Shown here: piece by piece, positions 26,766 through 35,929 of the stretch
Layout: each line of letters opens with the position of its first letter
Position numbering within the stretch: the first letter of the stretch is position 1
Assembly (NCBI RefSeq): GCF_004522215.1
Contig: NZ_SDLR01000002.1
Coordinates: 310,001-374,000 of the forward strand
Length of the DNA stretch: 64,000 nt
Source of the DNA: Ammoniphilus sp. YIM 78166
Lineage (GTDB): Bacteria > Bacillota > Bacilli > Aneurinibacillales > RAOX-1
Direction: 5' to 3'
Position numbers and translations under genes: made by a program
Notes under the pieces: generated by a model
The model's database searches: none
Seen by the model: the letters and a program-made list of their open reading frames with translations, nothing else
Told to the model about the DNA's origin: nothing

Positions 26766-27764
26766 ATGAAATGGAATTTGTGGAAGCGAACAGAGTATAT
26801 GGTTGGCGTAGAAGTGAAGGATTCCGTTATTAAGTTCGTAGAAATGGCGAAATCAGCTAAAGAGATTACCCTATCTTCATATTGTATGGAAAATATACCT
26901 GAAGGTTTAATTTCAGTTGGTAAAATACAACGGCAGCAAGATTTTTCAGATTTCCTGTTTGAAATAAAAAATAAAGCAGGGATCCAGGGGAAAAATATTC
27001 AACTGTCTATTAGTTCCCATCATATTTTGCTCCGTCCTATTAGAATACCCAATTTACCGAATAAAGAGCTTGCTAAAGCAGTGAGTCTGGAGATTGAAAA
27101 CAGTATCCAACTTCCTTTTGAGGAATATGTTTTTGATTTTGGGGTGATTACGGAGCAGGATAAGCGAAGCGAGGCAAAGGAATTGGATTTAATGTTGGTC
27201 ATTGCGCCAAAATCTTATATTTATCCTTACGCGGATGCCTTCAAGAAAGCTGGCTTTTATCCAGAAAGTGTTGATCTAGCTTCTTTTGCCGTACATAGGG
27301 TGATTCAACGAGAAGAAAGCTTAGGTGATACCTACATGCTCGTTAACATAGGCGAAAAAAGCACGGAGGTTAGTATTTTTCATCAAAAGGTTCCTCGACT
27401 GGTCAGAACTTTTAACCTTGATCTTGGTTCCTATATAAATAACCTTCCTGTTTTTTCAGATAACCACAGTGCTGTTCATTCCTTTGCGAGAGATATGGGG
27501 AATGAATTGGAACGCGTAATGAATTTTTACTTATATACGTTAAATAACCGAGAACAGATTCTTGCTGAATTGGTTTTAGTAGGAGATACAAAGGACTTGG
27601 GAGAAATCTCCGAGTATCTATCCAGCCGATTAGGTGTTCGATCATGGGTAGCTGGAATAGGCAGGATCCCATTTGCACAGGAGCTAAATGAAAAGAGCCT
27701 AAGAGAGATAGAGGCCTCGCTTGTAGTTCCTCTAGGTATGGCCTTGAAGGAAGAGATGGCATGA
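26766..27764 (+). CDS. pilM: Type IV pilus assembly protein PilM
   Basis: A 332-residue cytoplasmic FtsA/actin-like ATP-binding protein that docks on the N-terminus of PilN. Family landmarks are the N-terminal VGVEVKDSVIKFVEMAK, FEEYVFDFGVI, DLASFAVHRVI and MLVNIGEKSTEVSIF (about 190-205, phosphate-binding region). SD GAAGAGGAGAAG precedes ATG 26766. It overlaps pilN by four bases. In type IVa systems PilM-N-O forms the alignment complex; no PilQ is needed in a Gram-positive cell and none is present. Confidence 0.9.
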   Translation: MKWNLWKRTEYMVGVEVKDSVIKFVEMAKSAKEITLSSYCMENIPEGLISVGKIQRQQDFSDFLFEIKNKAGIQGKNIQLSISSHHILLRPIRIPNLPNKELAKAVSLEIENSIQLPFEEYVFDFGVITEQDKRSEAKELDLMLVIAPKSYIYPYADAFKKAGFYPESVDLASFAVHRVIQREESLGDTYMLVNIGEKSTEVSIFHQKVPRLVRTFNLDLGSYINNLPVFSDNHSAVHSFARDMGNELERVMNFYLYTLNNREQILAELVLVGDTKDLGEISEYLSSRLGVRSWVAGIGRIPFAQELNEKSLREIEASLVVPLGMALKEEMA

Positions 27765-28363
27765 TGAATATTAATTTGCTACCTAAAGAATCGTTTGTTG
27801 TAAAAAACTTCTATAAACTCCTGACTCTCGTGTTTCTTGGTTTAATCCTTATCACCGTTGTTTTGGCTCAATTCGTCATTCATCAGGAGTCGAATTTACA
27901 AGTTATGCAAGCTAAACTAGAGCGATTGGAACAGAAAAAGGAACAGCTTGAACATAACAAGAAGTGGAACCAGGGAGTATTAGAGAGAGAACAGGAACTG
28001 AAGAGCTTCATGAAGTATAAGGCTCTAATCGAAGGCGTTGAGGCGAGTCGCGGTTCAAGTTGGATGAATATGCTTATAGATCTTGAATACTCGATGCCTA
28101 GCCATGGCGAGATTATTGAATTGAGTGGTGAAGGCAATAAGGTGACAGGAAAGGCGGCACTCTATACTTTAACAGATGCAGCGCTGTTACTTGACAAACT
28201 TGAAAAAACTTCATCAGTAGGAAGCGCTTATTTGCAGGTTCTTAATAATCCTGATTTATATGAGCAATACCATATTGATCCCCCAAAAGCAAAAATTGTA
28301 GAGTTTACGTTCTATAAGAAAGATATAAATGAGATGAGGGAAGAGCCAGATGGAGACGGTTAA
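27761..28363 (+). CDS. pilN: Type IV pilus assembly protein PilN
   Basis: A 200-residue bitopic membrane protein. The N-terminal NINLLPKE motif is the PilN segment that binds PilM. A single helix follows (about residues 22-42), then a coiled-coil stretch (about 45-80, LEQKKEQLEHNKKW) and an extracellular ferredoxin-like domain. ATG 27761 overlaps the pilM stop (ATGATGA), and ATG 27764 is equally possible. Its end overlaps pilO by 14 bases. Confidence 0.88.
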   Translation: MMNINLLPKESFVVKNFYKLLTLVFLGLILITVVLAQFVIHQESNLQVMQAKLERLEQKKEQLEHNKKWNQGVLEREQELKSFMKYKALIEGVEASRGSSWMNMLIDLEYSMPSHGEIIELSGEGNKVTGKAALYTLTDAALLLDKLEKTSSVGSAYLQVLNNPDLYEQYHIDPPKAKIVEFTFYKKDINEMREEPDGDG

Positions 28364-29420
28364 AAGGTATCTTTCCAGCATAAAGCTCGACCACTTTCAC
28401 TTTGGATGGAAATCTTATCAAAGCTTAATTGGAATATTGATTACTGGCATAATACTTATTTTTGGCGGTTTTTACTTTCTGCATGAATCTAAAGTACATC
28501 AGTTTGCTAGTCTAGATAATCAACTGGGGAAGCTTGAAAGTTACATGACTGAGAATTCCGTGCATGAAGAGAAGTTGGAGAAGCCCTTGCCTCCTAATCC
28601 GATTGAAGCCACTGGATTTGCCAAGAAGGTTCCCTTTGATCGGCATGTGCCAGAGTTCTTGACGGAACTAGACAATATTTCAAAATTGGTCGAAGTAGAG
28701 TTTACAAAACTTGAAATGGAAGAAGTTCAGCCTGAGCAAAAGGATATGGTGACTGTCTTTTTACGAGAGTTGGCTACGCTTGCTAAGGAGGTAAAGGAAG
28801 AAGATCAGGCCAACGATGGTGAAGTGAAAAAACAAGAAACGGCACCTGCTTCTCCATTTGACCTTTCTGTTGCCAGACAAAGGGAAAGAGTGTTCGTTAC
28901 GGATCCTGAAAGGATTTTGGACGGATACTTTCAACAAGCACAAGAAGAGCAGAACAATCAGCAAACAGTAAAAGGGGTTACCGATATTCCACAGGAATTG
29001 CTAGAATACCTTCCTTTTGGAATGATTCGTTTTCATGTCGAGTTTGAGGGGACATACAGGCAATTAACGGATTTTCTCGGGCATTTGCGTAAGGCTGATC
29101 GTCTCGTACATGTTGAAAAGTGGGATTTTTTATTAGAAGAAACAAGTAATCCATTTTATCGGAAAATAAAAATCGACTTCAAAATTTTATATTACAAAGA
29201 AAAAATTGAGGGAATTCAGGAACTTGCCCCCACCGACATAAAAGAAGACGTATATGACCCCATCACTATTCTTCCCAAGAGCTGGTTAGAAGAAACTGCG
29301 GACAAGAATCCTGTAGAGATTGATATTGAGAGTGATCAGGAAACAATAGAAACCCAGACAAGAGATAAGGTAAACGAGCTATTAAAATCTTATCCTCAAG
29401 ATTCTACTTCCAAAGACTAG
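28350..29420 (+). CDS. pilO: PilO-like pilus assembly protein
   Basis: A 356-residue bitopic protein with one N-terminal helix (about residues 24-43) and an extracellular region. It is longer than usual PilO (about 200) because of charged insertions (about 130-210) and an acidic tail. The segment RFHVEFEGTYRQLTDFLGHLRKADRLVHVEKWDF (about 228-262) is the PilO-type ferredoxin-like core. It is identified mainly by order after pilM-pilN plus this core. A terminator overlaps its stop, ending the pilus locus. Confidence 0.82.
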   Translation: METVKRYLSSIKLDHFHFGWKSYQSLIGILITGIILIFGGFYFLHESKVHQFASLDNQLGKLESYMTENSVHEEKLEKPLPPNPIEATGFAKKVPFDRHVPEFLTELDNISKLVEVEFTKLEMEEVQPEQKDMVTVFLRELATLAKEVKEEDQANDGEVKKQETAPASPFDLSVARQRERVFVTDPERILDGYFQQAQEEQNNQQTVKGVTDIPQELLEYLPFGMIRFHVEFEGTYRQLTDFLGHLRKADRLVHVEKWDFLLEETSNPFYRKIKIDFKILYYKEKIEGIQELAPTDIKEDVYDPITILPKSWLEETADKNPVEIDIESDQETIETQTRDKVNELLKSYPQDSTSKD

Positions 29421-29439
29421 AAAGTTCTAGTCTTTTTTT
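29415..29439 (+). terminator. Terminator at the end of the pilus locus
   Basis: GACTAGA (29415-29421), loop AAGT, TCTAGTC (29426-29432), followed by seven T's. The stem overlaps the pilO stop codon. Confidence 0.88.
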
Positions 29440-29520
29440 AAATTCTTTCTTCCCCCGGTTCTATTAATCTCTCATCGTCATATACATAGACTATAAAGCT
29501 ATCCAAAAGGAGAGATAAGG

Positions 29521-30741
29521 ATGGACAAGAACCGGGCGAGAATTACGATTAAACTTACTCCCTCAGCTAAGGAGGGACAAGCACCTAAAGAAAAAGAAAA
29601 AGAGAAGGTAGTATCCGTTGAACCCTCTCAGGAAACACCAATTGACATTAAAGTTCCTGAGGAAGCCGAGAAGCTAACTGAACCTTCCGTGGAGGAAATT
29701 AAACCCCGGGTGGAGCCAGAGCCAGAGCCAGAACCAGAACCATTTATCGCCCGCAAAGAAGTAGCTGTGGGGAAGGAAACGGAAGGGGACGAGCCATCGA
29801 CTCCAGAATGGAGGTTCCCGAGAACGAACAGGCGAAGCTATAAGTCCCGCACCAGAAGTTCAAGAGAGGATCAGGCCAAGCGAATGGTTGGCGTTGCGGC
29901 TTCTGTCATTGGGGCCGTTGCACTAGGATTGATTTTTGGATTTGTCGTTCTCGGATTTTTTAAATCAGGCTTGCTAGACAAATCCTCCACACCAGCAGCC
30001 AATATTGCTAATCCCCAGAATATGGCCAGTGCGCCTAGTCAGGTACAGGGCGGTCCGGATGCTGTTTCACCTGCTGAGGCAACGACTCCACCCGAAGGCC
30101 AAGCGGAGGGATCAACGGTCTCCATTACTCTTCCGTCACAGAATATGTTCGTAGTTCAAGGTGGCGTATTTCAAGATCAAAAAAGTGCTTCACCTATGCT
30201 CGATAGAATTAAGGCAAAGGGCTGGCCTAGTAGTCTTGTAGGGGACAAGCCAATCCATTTATTTTTAGGGATGGCGGCAGTAAGAGATCATGCCCTAGCC
30301 ATGGCGGCCCCTTATAAAGAGATGGATGTATATATTAAGGAGTGGGGCGAAGAATCCCGTACCGTCACTGTGGCTTTGAAACCAGGCGCCAGCACGAATC
30401 AGGAAGAATGGGATCAATGGTTTCAATTCGAGGCCACGATGGTCCAAGCCATGGGGAGTGCTATTACTGAAGGGCTTACGACTGGAAAATTATCTGGTGA
30501 GACGATGAAAAAGGTGACAGATGCTCACCGAAATATGCTCCAACAAGGCCGCTTAGTTGTCAGTAAACTGCCTCAGGAGCAACAATCGTTAGGAAATCGG
30601 CTGTTAAATGATATTTCAAAAGGCGTATCAGCCTTAGAGCGCTATCAAAAACAACCGACGGAAGGATATGCCTGGCAGGCGCAGCAGGCTTTGATGGATG
30701 CTTACACAAGCAAGAGCCAATTGTTTTCATCATTTAAATAG
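29521..30741 (+). CDS. spoIIB: SpoIIB-like SPOR-domain sporulation protein
   Basis: A 406-residue bitopic protein with a charged cytoplasmic N-terminus including an EPEPEPEPEP run (about 65-75), one membrane helix (about 122-145), a Pro/Ala/Gln-rich linker and a SPOR domain (about 208-280, MFVVQGGVFQDQKSASPML). The helical C-terminal extension shows no motif I recognise. SpoIIB in B. subtilis helps remodel septal peptidoglycan at engulfment and sits just before maf, as here. SD AAAAGGAGAG precedes ATG 29521. SPOR domains are shared, so position is the main argument for the SpoIIB name. Confidence 0.78.
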   Translation: MDKNRARITIKLTPSAKEGQAPKEKEKEKVVSVEPSQETPIDIKVPEEAEKLTEPSVEEIKPRVEPEPEPEPEPFIARKEVAVGKETEGDEPSTPEWRFPRTNRRSYKSRTRSSREDQAKRMVGVAASVIGAVALGLIFGFVVLGFFKSGLLDKSSTPAANIANPQNMASAPSQVQGGPDAVSPAEATTPPEGQAEGSTVSITLPSQNMFVVQGGVFQDQKSASPMLDRIKAKGWPSSLVGDKPIHLFLGMAAVRDHALAMAAPYKEMDVYIKEWGEESRTVTVALKPGASTNQEEWDQWFQFEATMVQAMGSAITEGLTTGKLSGETMKKVTDAHRNMLQQGRLVVSKLPQEQQSLGNRLLNDISKGVSALERYQKQPTEGYAWQAQQALMDAYTSKSQLFSSFK

Positions 30742-30754
30742 TACTCTTCTATTC

Positions 30755-30785
30755 ACACTCCTTGCCTTTAGGCGGGAGTGTTTTT
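30755..30785 (+). terminator. Terminator after spoIIB
   Basis: ACACTCC (30755-30761) with GGAGTGT (30775-30781), inner GCC/GGC, then TTTTT. Confidence 0.85.
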
Positions 30786-30907
30786 AAGTTAATAGCATGG
30801 CAGCTTAGGTGTTTTCAAGTTGAAGAACTTCTTGTTGAACCAAGGGGCTTCTGCTAAACTGATGGTGATATTTTGAAAGGGTAAATTTACCTGTAGGGGA
30901 GAAACGG

Positions 30908-31144
30908 ATGAAGGATACCATCGTACTGATTATCGTTCTACTAGCGGGACTTATTTTCGGCAGCATATTGGGCAAGATATTGGGACAGTATATTCCATTT
31001 TTGGAAACATCAGAACAAATCACGTGGAATCCCAAAGGGGACTTTGTCATCATAAAGTACGATTTACTCGTACAGGTGAAACTTAATTTAAGTGCAATTA
31101 TGGGGTTAGTAGGCTCATTTTGGCTCTATAAAAAGATTAAATAG
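30908..31144 (+). CDS. DUF4321 small membrane protein
   Basis: A 78-residue protein with two membrane helices (about residues 4-25 and 57-75) and a short loop containing the pattern of the DUF4321 family (IPFLETSEQITWNPKGDFVI, KLNLSAIMGLVGSFWLYKKIK). The function is unknown. It is commonly found just before maf in Bacillales, as here (maf starts 20 bases on). SD AGGGGAG precedes ATG 30908. An imperfect 26-base palindrome sits upstream at 30814-30839. Confidence 0.8.
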   Translation: MKDTIVLIIVLLAGLIFGSILGKILGQYIPFLETSEQITWNPKGDFVIIKYDLLVQVKLNLSAIMGLVGSFWLYKKIK

Positions 31145-31164
31145 TGTATGGGAGGCTTGAATAT

Positions 31165-31761
31165 ATGGAAGAGAAAACAAAGAAAGGCATTATCCTAGCC
31201 TCATCTTCGCCTAGGCGACAGGAAATGCTGCGAAACCTAGGCTTGATTTTTACCATTCATCCCAGTGGGGCTGACGAAACGGTAGACGACGGACTGAAAC
31301 CAGCAGCGATTGTCGAATTATTATCGGAGCGTAAAGCGGCAGATGTTGCTTCGCAATATAAGGAAGGGCTTGTCATCGGATCAGACACCATTGTGGTGTT
31401 AGAGGGGAAAGTATTGGGAAAACCTAAAGATGAACAGGAGGCTTTTTCCATGTTATCCTCCTTGCAAGGGAAATCTCATTCCGTTTTTAGTGGCTTAGCC
31501 ATCATTGATGCAGGAACGGGAAAACGGAAGACGGGATATGTAGAGACTAAGGTTACAATGAGGGAGGTTACTTCGGCGGAGATACGACAGTATATTGCCA
31601 CAGGAGAACCTATGGATAAAGCTGGAGCCTATGCGATTCAAGGTTTAGGGTCCATTTTTATTGAAGGGATTGTGGGAGATTATTTTTCTGTCGTAGGCTT
31701 GCCTATCCGACTCATGGCGGATTACCTAGGGGAATTTGGCGTATCGATCCTGACGAAATAA
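31165..31761 (+). CDS. maf: Maf family nucleotide pyrophosphatase
   Basis: A 198-residue Maf/Ham1-fold enzyme that hydrolyses non-canonical or modified nucleoside triphosphates (dTTP/UTP and derivatives in this subgroup). In B. subtilis its overproduction inhibits septation. The phosphate-binding N-terminus ILASSSPRRQEMLRNLG and GSDTIVVLEGKVLGKPKDEQEAFSML are typical. SD GGGAGG (31150-31155) fits ATG 31165, so the open frame back to GTG 31144 is not used. Next genes are radC and mreB, the standard order. Confidence 0.95.
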   Translation: MEEKTKKGIILASSSPRRQEMLRNLGLIFTIHPSGADETVDDGLKPAAIVELLSERKAADVASQYKEGLVIGSDTIVVLEGKVLGKPKDEQEAFSMLSSLQGKSHSVFSGLAIIDAGTGKRKTGYVETKVTMREVTSAEIRQYIATGEPMDKAGAYAIQGLGSIFIEGIVGDYFSVVGLPIRLMADYLGEFGVSILTK

Positions 31762-31816
31762 AACTTGACATAATATAAAGAACCGGAAATACATTGAAGG
31801 TGAGGGGACGTTTATT

Positions 31817-32500
31817 ATGGGGGAAAAATGGCCTTCCAATCTTCCTTTGGCCGAGCTACCTAGAGAGAGAATGATCGACAAAGGGATTGATGCTTTATCT
31901 AATGCTGAGCTTATAGCCATCTTGTTGCGCACAGGCTCTACAGGAGAACCTGTTATCCAGCTTGCCCACCGTGTATTAGGACATGTTGGGGGATTGAGAC
32001 AGTTTTTAGATGCTTCATTGGAAGAATTGGTTAAAGTAAGAGGAATAGGTACAGCAAAGGCTATTCAGCTATTGGCAGGCATTGAACTAGGCCGAAGAGT
32101 AGCGAAGACGAAACCAGAAGAGCGAGGAGTCATCCGCTCTCCGGAGGATGTAAGCAACCTTTTAATGGAGGACTTACGTTATCTCACGCAGGAACATTTT
32201 GTCTGTCTTTTCCTTAATACCAAAAACCAAGTCATTGCCCAGACAACCGTCTTTATAGGAAGCTTGAACTCATCGATTGTACATCCGCGTGAAGTATTCA
32301 AAGAAGCCATCCGCAAGAGCAGTGCTTCCGTCATTTGTCTCCATAATCACCCAAGCGGAGATCCCACGCCTAGCAAAGAGGATATTGAAGTAACTAAACG
32401 TCTCATTCAAGCTGGTCAAATTATTGGCATTGATGTTTTAGATCATGTAATCATCGGGGATGGGCGTTATGTTAGCTTAAAGGAAAAGGGATTGATTTGA
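31817..32500 (+). CDS. radC: RadC family protein
   Basis: A 227-residue UPF0758 protein with an N-terminal helix-hairpin-helix region (LVKVRGIGTAKAIQLLAGIELG, about residues 73-95) and a C-terminal JAB/MPN metalloprotease-like domain with HNHPSGDPTPSKED (about 175-188). The biochemical role is unsettled; the early DNA-repair link is doubtful. SD GGTGAGGGGACG precedes ATG 31817. A TTGACA (31765-31770) with TACATT (31790-31795) at a long 19-base spacing may be a weak promoter. Confidence 0.92.
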   Translation: MGEKWPSNLPLAELPRERMIDKGIDALSNAELIAILLRTGSTGEPVIQLAHRVLGHVGGLRQFLDASLEELVKVRGIGTAKAIQLLAGIELGRRVAKTKPEERGVIRSPEDVSNLLMEDLRYLTQEHFVCLFLNTKNQVIAQTTVFIGSLNSSIVHPREVFKEAIRKSSASVICLHNHPSGDPTPSKEDIEVTKRLIQAGQIIGIDVLDHVIIGDGRYVSLKEKGLI

Positions 32501-32620
32501 AAAGTAAGAGAAAAAGCTTTATAATTAAATGTCAGTGTTTTTTAACACCATTTACATAATAATGCAGGATAACTTCATGAAATAGATGTAGATGTAGAGA
32601 TAATGGAAGGAGATAATGAG

Positions 32621-33661
32621 ATGTTTGGTGGTTTTTCTCGGGACATGGGTATCGATCTAGGTACGGCCAATACGCTCGTGTATGTTAAAGGGAAGGGGAT
32701 TCTTGTTCGAGAGCCTTCAGTGGTAGCTATTCGTACGGATACCGGAACGATTGAAGCCGTAGGAAATGCAGCAAAAAGCATGATTGGTCGCACCCCTGGC
32801 AATATCGTTGCCGTTCGTCCTATGAAGGATGGGGTGATTGCTGATTTTGAGACCACGGCAACTATGCTTCGCTACTTTATCCGACAAGCACAAAAAAATC
32901 GCGGCATTCTCTCTCGCCGACCTAATGTCATGGTTTGTGTACCTTCTGGAATTACGGCCGTTGAGAAAAGAGCGGTTGAAGATGCAACCAAACAAGCCGG
33001 AGCTAGAGAGGCTTATACGATTGAAGAACCGTTTGCTGCAGCCATTGGCGCAGATTTACCGGTATGGGAACCGACGGGAAGCATGGTCGTAGATATCGGA
33101 GGAGGAACAACCGAGGTAGCGATCATTTCGCTTGGAGGCATTGTGACAAGTCGCTCCATTCGAGTAGCCGGCGACGAAATGGATGAGGCGATCATCCAGT
33201 ATATCAAGAAAAAGTACAACCTTATGATTGGGGAACGGACATCTGAAACGCTAAAGATGGAAATAGGATCTGCGATGCCGTCCGAAGCAAATGAGAAAAT
33301 GGATATCAGAGGACGTGACCTCATTTCTGGTTTACCAAAAACCATTGATGTGACCTCTCATGAGATTACGGATGCTCTACAAGAAACGGTCACTAGTATT
33401 ATTGAAGCGGTCAAAGTGACCCTAGAGAAAAGTCCTCCGGAATTGGCAGCAGATATTATGGATCGAGGAATTGTGCTTACAGGGGGAGGAGCCCTGTTGC
33501 GAAATCTAGACAAGTTACTGAGTGATGAAACGGGAATGCCCGTACTAGTAGCGGAAAATGCGCTGGATTGTGTGGCGATTGGGACGGGAAGAGCGCTTGA
33601 GAATCTTCATCTCTTCAAGTCTAAGTCCGGCATTACCGCTCGATCAAAAAGGGGAAGATAG
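32621..33661 (+). CDS. mreB: Rod-shape-determining protein MreB
   Basis: A 346-residue bacterial actin that guides lateral cell-wall synthesis. The phosphate 1 region is [18 protein letters not shown], phosphate 2 is [18 protein letters not shown] (about 158-175), and the adenosine region is [16 protein letters not shown] (about 290). SD GGAAGGAG (32605-32612) sets ATG 32621; the in-frame ATG 32603 would lie upstream of that SD. First gene of mreBCD-minCD. MreB implies a rod-shaped cell. Confidence 0.98.
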   Translation: MFGGFSRDMGIDLGTANTLVYVKGKGILVREPSVVAIRTDTGTIEAVGNAAKSMIGRTPGNIVAVRPMKDGVIADFETTATMLRYFIRQAQKNRGILSRRPNVMVCVPSGITAVEKRAVEDATKQAGAREAYTIEEPFAAAIGADLPVWEPTGSMVVDIGGGTTEVAIISLGGIVTSRSIRVAGDEMDEAIIQYIKKKYNLMIGERTSETLKMEIGSAMPSEANEKMDIRGRDLISGLPKTIDVTSHEITDALQETVTSIIEAVKVTLEKSPPELAADIMDRGIVLTGGGALLRNLDKLLSDETGMPVLVAENALDCVAIGTGRALENLHLFKSKSGITARSKRGR

Positions 33662-33679
33662 AAAAGCAGGTGTTAAAAG

Positions 33680-34624
33680 GTGTCTAACTTCTTTGTAAAG
33701 CGACGACTGTTGCTCTTATTGCTTAGCTTAATTTTACTTGTGACTACGATGGGAATTACATTAAAGGATAGGCCGCTGCCGACTTGGCCCGAGAGGTTCG
33801 TCCGTGATTCCTTGGCGTTTGCTCAATCTATAATCTATAAGCCCGCTTTTGCTGTAGCGGGCTTTTTTGAGAGTATTGGAGACATATATCAAGTCTATGA
33901 AGAAAATAAGGCATTAAAGCAGAACCTTCAGCAGTTTGCCCAAGTGACGGCAGACCTGAATGAATTAAAGCTTGAAAATCAGGAACTCAGAGCTATGCTG
34001 GAAGCGAAGGAGTCCAAGCTTTCGGATTATAAGCTTCGTATGGCAGAAGTGGTGGCGCGAAGCCCGGATCGTTGGAATCATACTCTTATCATTGATAAAG
34101 GATCAAAAGATGGAATGAGTCCCAATATGGCAGTGATCACCCCCGAAGGATACATTGGCAGAATTCAAAGTGTTTCTCACTTTTCTGCTCAAGTGGAGCT
34201 GGTGACAGACATCGAGAGGGGAAATCATATCGGTGCGATTATTCAAGGAAATGAGCGTATCTACGGAGTAGTCGAGGGATACGATCCGAAAAATAATCTT
34301 CTGGTTATGAGGAAAATACCGATGCAATCCGAAATTGAACCCAAACAGCTGGTCATTACATCAGGCTTAGGCGGAACCATCCCCAAGGGTTTAGTCTTAG
34401 GAGAAATTGTTTCGGTACGAACCGATGATCAGTTTTTAACCAAGGATGCCTACATTCGACCAAGCGCCAATCTGAATCGTTTAGAAAAAGTATTTGTGGT
34501 GGAAAGATCCTTTATTGCTCCAACAGACATCCCTGCCGCCCCGCTCCCTGGCATACGCGGGGCGAATCAGCAGCCTGGACTGGAAACCAGTGCATCTGAT
34601 GACACGAGAGGGACCGGAGAATGA
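33680..34624 (+). CDS. mreC: Rod-shape-determining protein MreC
   Basis: A 314-residue bitopic protein with an N-terminal helix (about residues 8-28), a coiled coil (about 65-110, ENKALKQNLQQF, LKLENQELRAMLEAKE) and a beta-barrel extracellular domain (about 115-275). It links MreB to the elongasome synthases. Start GTG 33680. The coding sequence contains a terminator-like hairpin near codons 54-63. It overlaps mreD by four bases. The C-terminal about 35 residues are Pro- and Ala-rich. Confidence 0.95.
   Translation: MSNFFVKRRLLLLLLSLILLVTTMGITLKDRPLPTWPERFVRDSLAFAQSIIYKPAFAVAGFFESIGDIYQVYEENKALKQNLQQFAQVTADLNELKLENQELRAMLEAKESKLSDYKLRMAEVVARSPDRWNHTLIIDKGSKDGMSPNMAVITPEGYIGRIQSVSHFSAQVELVTDIERGNHIGAIIQGNERIYGVVEGYDPKNNLLVMRKIPMQSEIEPKQLVITSGLGGTIPKGLVLGEIVSVRTDDQFLTKDAYIRPSANLNRLEKVFVVERSFIAPTDIPAAPLPGIRGANQQPGLETSASDDTRGTGE
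33839..33868 (+). terminator. Terminator-like hairpin inside mreC coding sequence
   Basis: AAGCCCGC (33839-33846) pairs perfectly with GCGGGCTT (33857-33864) around a 10-base loop and is followed by a T-run (T's 33863-33868). It meets the usual intrinsic terminator definition but lies within the mreC frame, encoding KPAFAVAGFF. Confidence 0.6.
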
Positions 34625-35139
34625 GATGGGGCGTTCTATTAGCCGGGTTATTAGGCATATTCATTGTTGAGGGAACGGTATTCCAGGTGTTCCAAGCTCA
34701 AGCCCATCTAGGTCAGTGGTTTGTGCTTCCGCGATTTGTCCTTGTCATTTTAATTTTCATTTCTCTTTATTTAGGGAGAAGAAGGGCATTTATCTTAGGG
34801 TTAGTGTTCGGTCTGTTTTTTGACATTCAATATTGTGATGTAATTGGCGTCTATGCTTTTACAATGGCTTTAGTACCTTATCTTTCGGCTTTAACCTATC
34901 AATACTTTCAGTTAAATGTACTTCTCATTATCATGACGGTTTTCCTGGGGGTCTGGGTTCACGAAACCGCAGTGTTTTTCTTGTTTGATTTATTCGGATT
35001 AACTGGGTATACCTATCATTGGCTGGATTACTTGCCGACAGCCGCATTTAATACCGCATTTGCCGTGCTTATTTATCGCCCACTAGATCAATGGCTAGAA
35101 CAAATGGCAGACAGCAGACAAGATGAAGCGGACTTGTAG
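34621..35139 (+). CDS. mreD: Rod-shape-determining protein MreD
   Basis: A 172-residue protein with five to six predicted membrane helices and the MreD pattern GLFFDIQYCDVIGVYAFTMALVPYL (split here from a longer run; about residues 63-88). It is a partner of MreC in the elongasome. ATG 34621 overlaps the mreC stop by four bases (ATGA). It is followed by a terminator and then minC. Confidence 0.9.
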   Translation: MRWGVLLAGLLGIFIVEGTVFQVFQAQAHLGQWFVLPRFVLVILIFISLYLGRRRAFILGLVFGLFFDIQYCDVIGVYAFTMALVPYLSALTYQYFQLNVLLIIMTVFLGVWVHETAVFFLFDLFGLTGYTYHWLDYLPTAAFNTAFAVLIYRPLDQWLEQMADSRQDEADL

Positions 35140-35150
35140 AGTGTAATTTT

Positions 35151-35182
35151 GACCGTAGAGTGATTACGGTCATTTTTATTTT
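35151..35182 (+). terminator. Terminator after mreD
   Basis: GACCGTA (35151-35157) with TACGGTC (35165-35171), 7-base loop, then ATTTTTATTTT. It partly insulates minCD from mreBCD. Confidence 0.75.
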
Positions 35183-35239
35183 AAGCAGCAGGAAAAAAAG
35201 GACTCCACATCGAATGCTATAGCGTGGGGGGAATACGGC

Positions 35240-35908
35240 ATGACGCTGACTAAAAACATCGTAACCATCAAGGGAACTAAGGATGGCCTAACTTTTTTGT
35301 TAGATGACACTTGTTCCTTACAAGAGTTATTCACTCAATTACAAGAAAAGATTCAACATAGCCAACACCAAATAACATCGGGTCCCCCAATAGAGATCAC
35401 AATTAAGCTTGGCAATAGGTACCTTAATGAAGAGCAGACTAATGAATTGCGTGGCATAATTAAGGAGAAGAGCAACCTAGTCATTAAGAGTATTGACTCT
35501 TTACTCGTGACAAAGGAACAAGCGCTCATAGATAAGCTAGCTTCCATGGTAAGAGTCGAGACCCGAACCATTCGCTCTGGCCAGGAGTTAAGGCATAACG
35601 GTGACCTCTTACTATTAGGCGATATTAATCCAGGTGGAATTGTATATTCTACGGGGAGTATTTTTGTCATGGGTGCCATTCGTGGTTTGGCTCATGCAGG
35701 CTGTGACGGAGACGAGAATGCGATTATTGCAGCTTCATTATTGCGACCTACCCAGCTTAGGATAGCCGAAGTCATCAGTCGGCCATCTGATGAGTGGATG
35801 GATGGCAACAACGAGATGGAGTTTGCTTATCTTGAGGATGGGCAGATGTCCATTGATAAACTAAACCAATTACATAAAGTTCGATTCAATTTTTGGAGCA
35901 ATAGATAG
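35240..35908 (+). CDS. minC: Septum site-determining protein MinC
   Basis: A 222-residue FtsZ polymerisation inhibitor. The N-terminal domain (1-100) is variable; the C-terminal beta-helix domain (about 108-205) has the conserved RSGQELRHNGDLLLLGDINPGGI and GSIFVMGAIRGLAHAGCDGD, which bind MinD. ATG 35240 is preceded by GTGGGGGGAA. It is followed by minD 21 bases later, as in most Bacillales. Confidence 0.95.
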   Translation: MTLTKNIVTIKGTKDGLTFLLDDTCSLQELFTQLQEKIQHSQHQITSGPPIEITIKLGNRYLNEEQTNELRGIIKEKSNLVIKSIDSLLVTKEQALIDKLASMVRVETRTIRSGQELRHNGDLLLLGDINPGGIVYSTGSIFVMGAIRGLAHAGCDGDENAIIAASLLRPTQLRIAEVISRPSDEWMDGNNEMEFAYLEDGQMSIDKLNQLHKVRFNFWSNR

Positions 35909-35929
35909 AGCATCTCAGGGGGGATTGGC

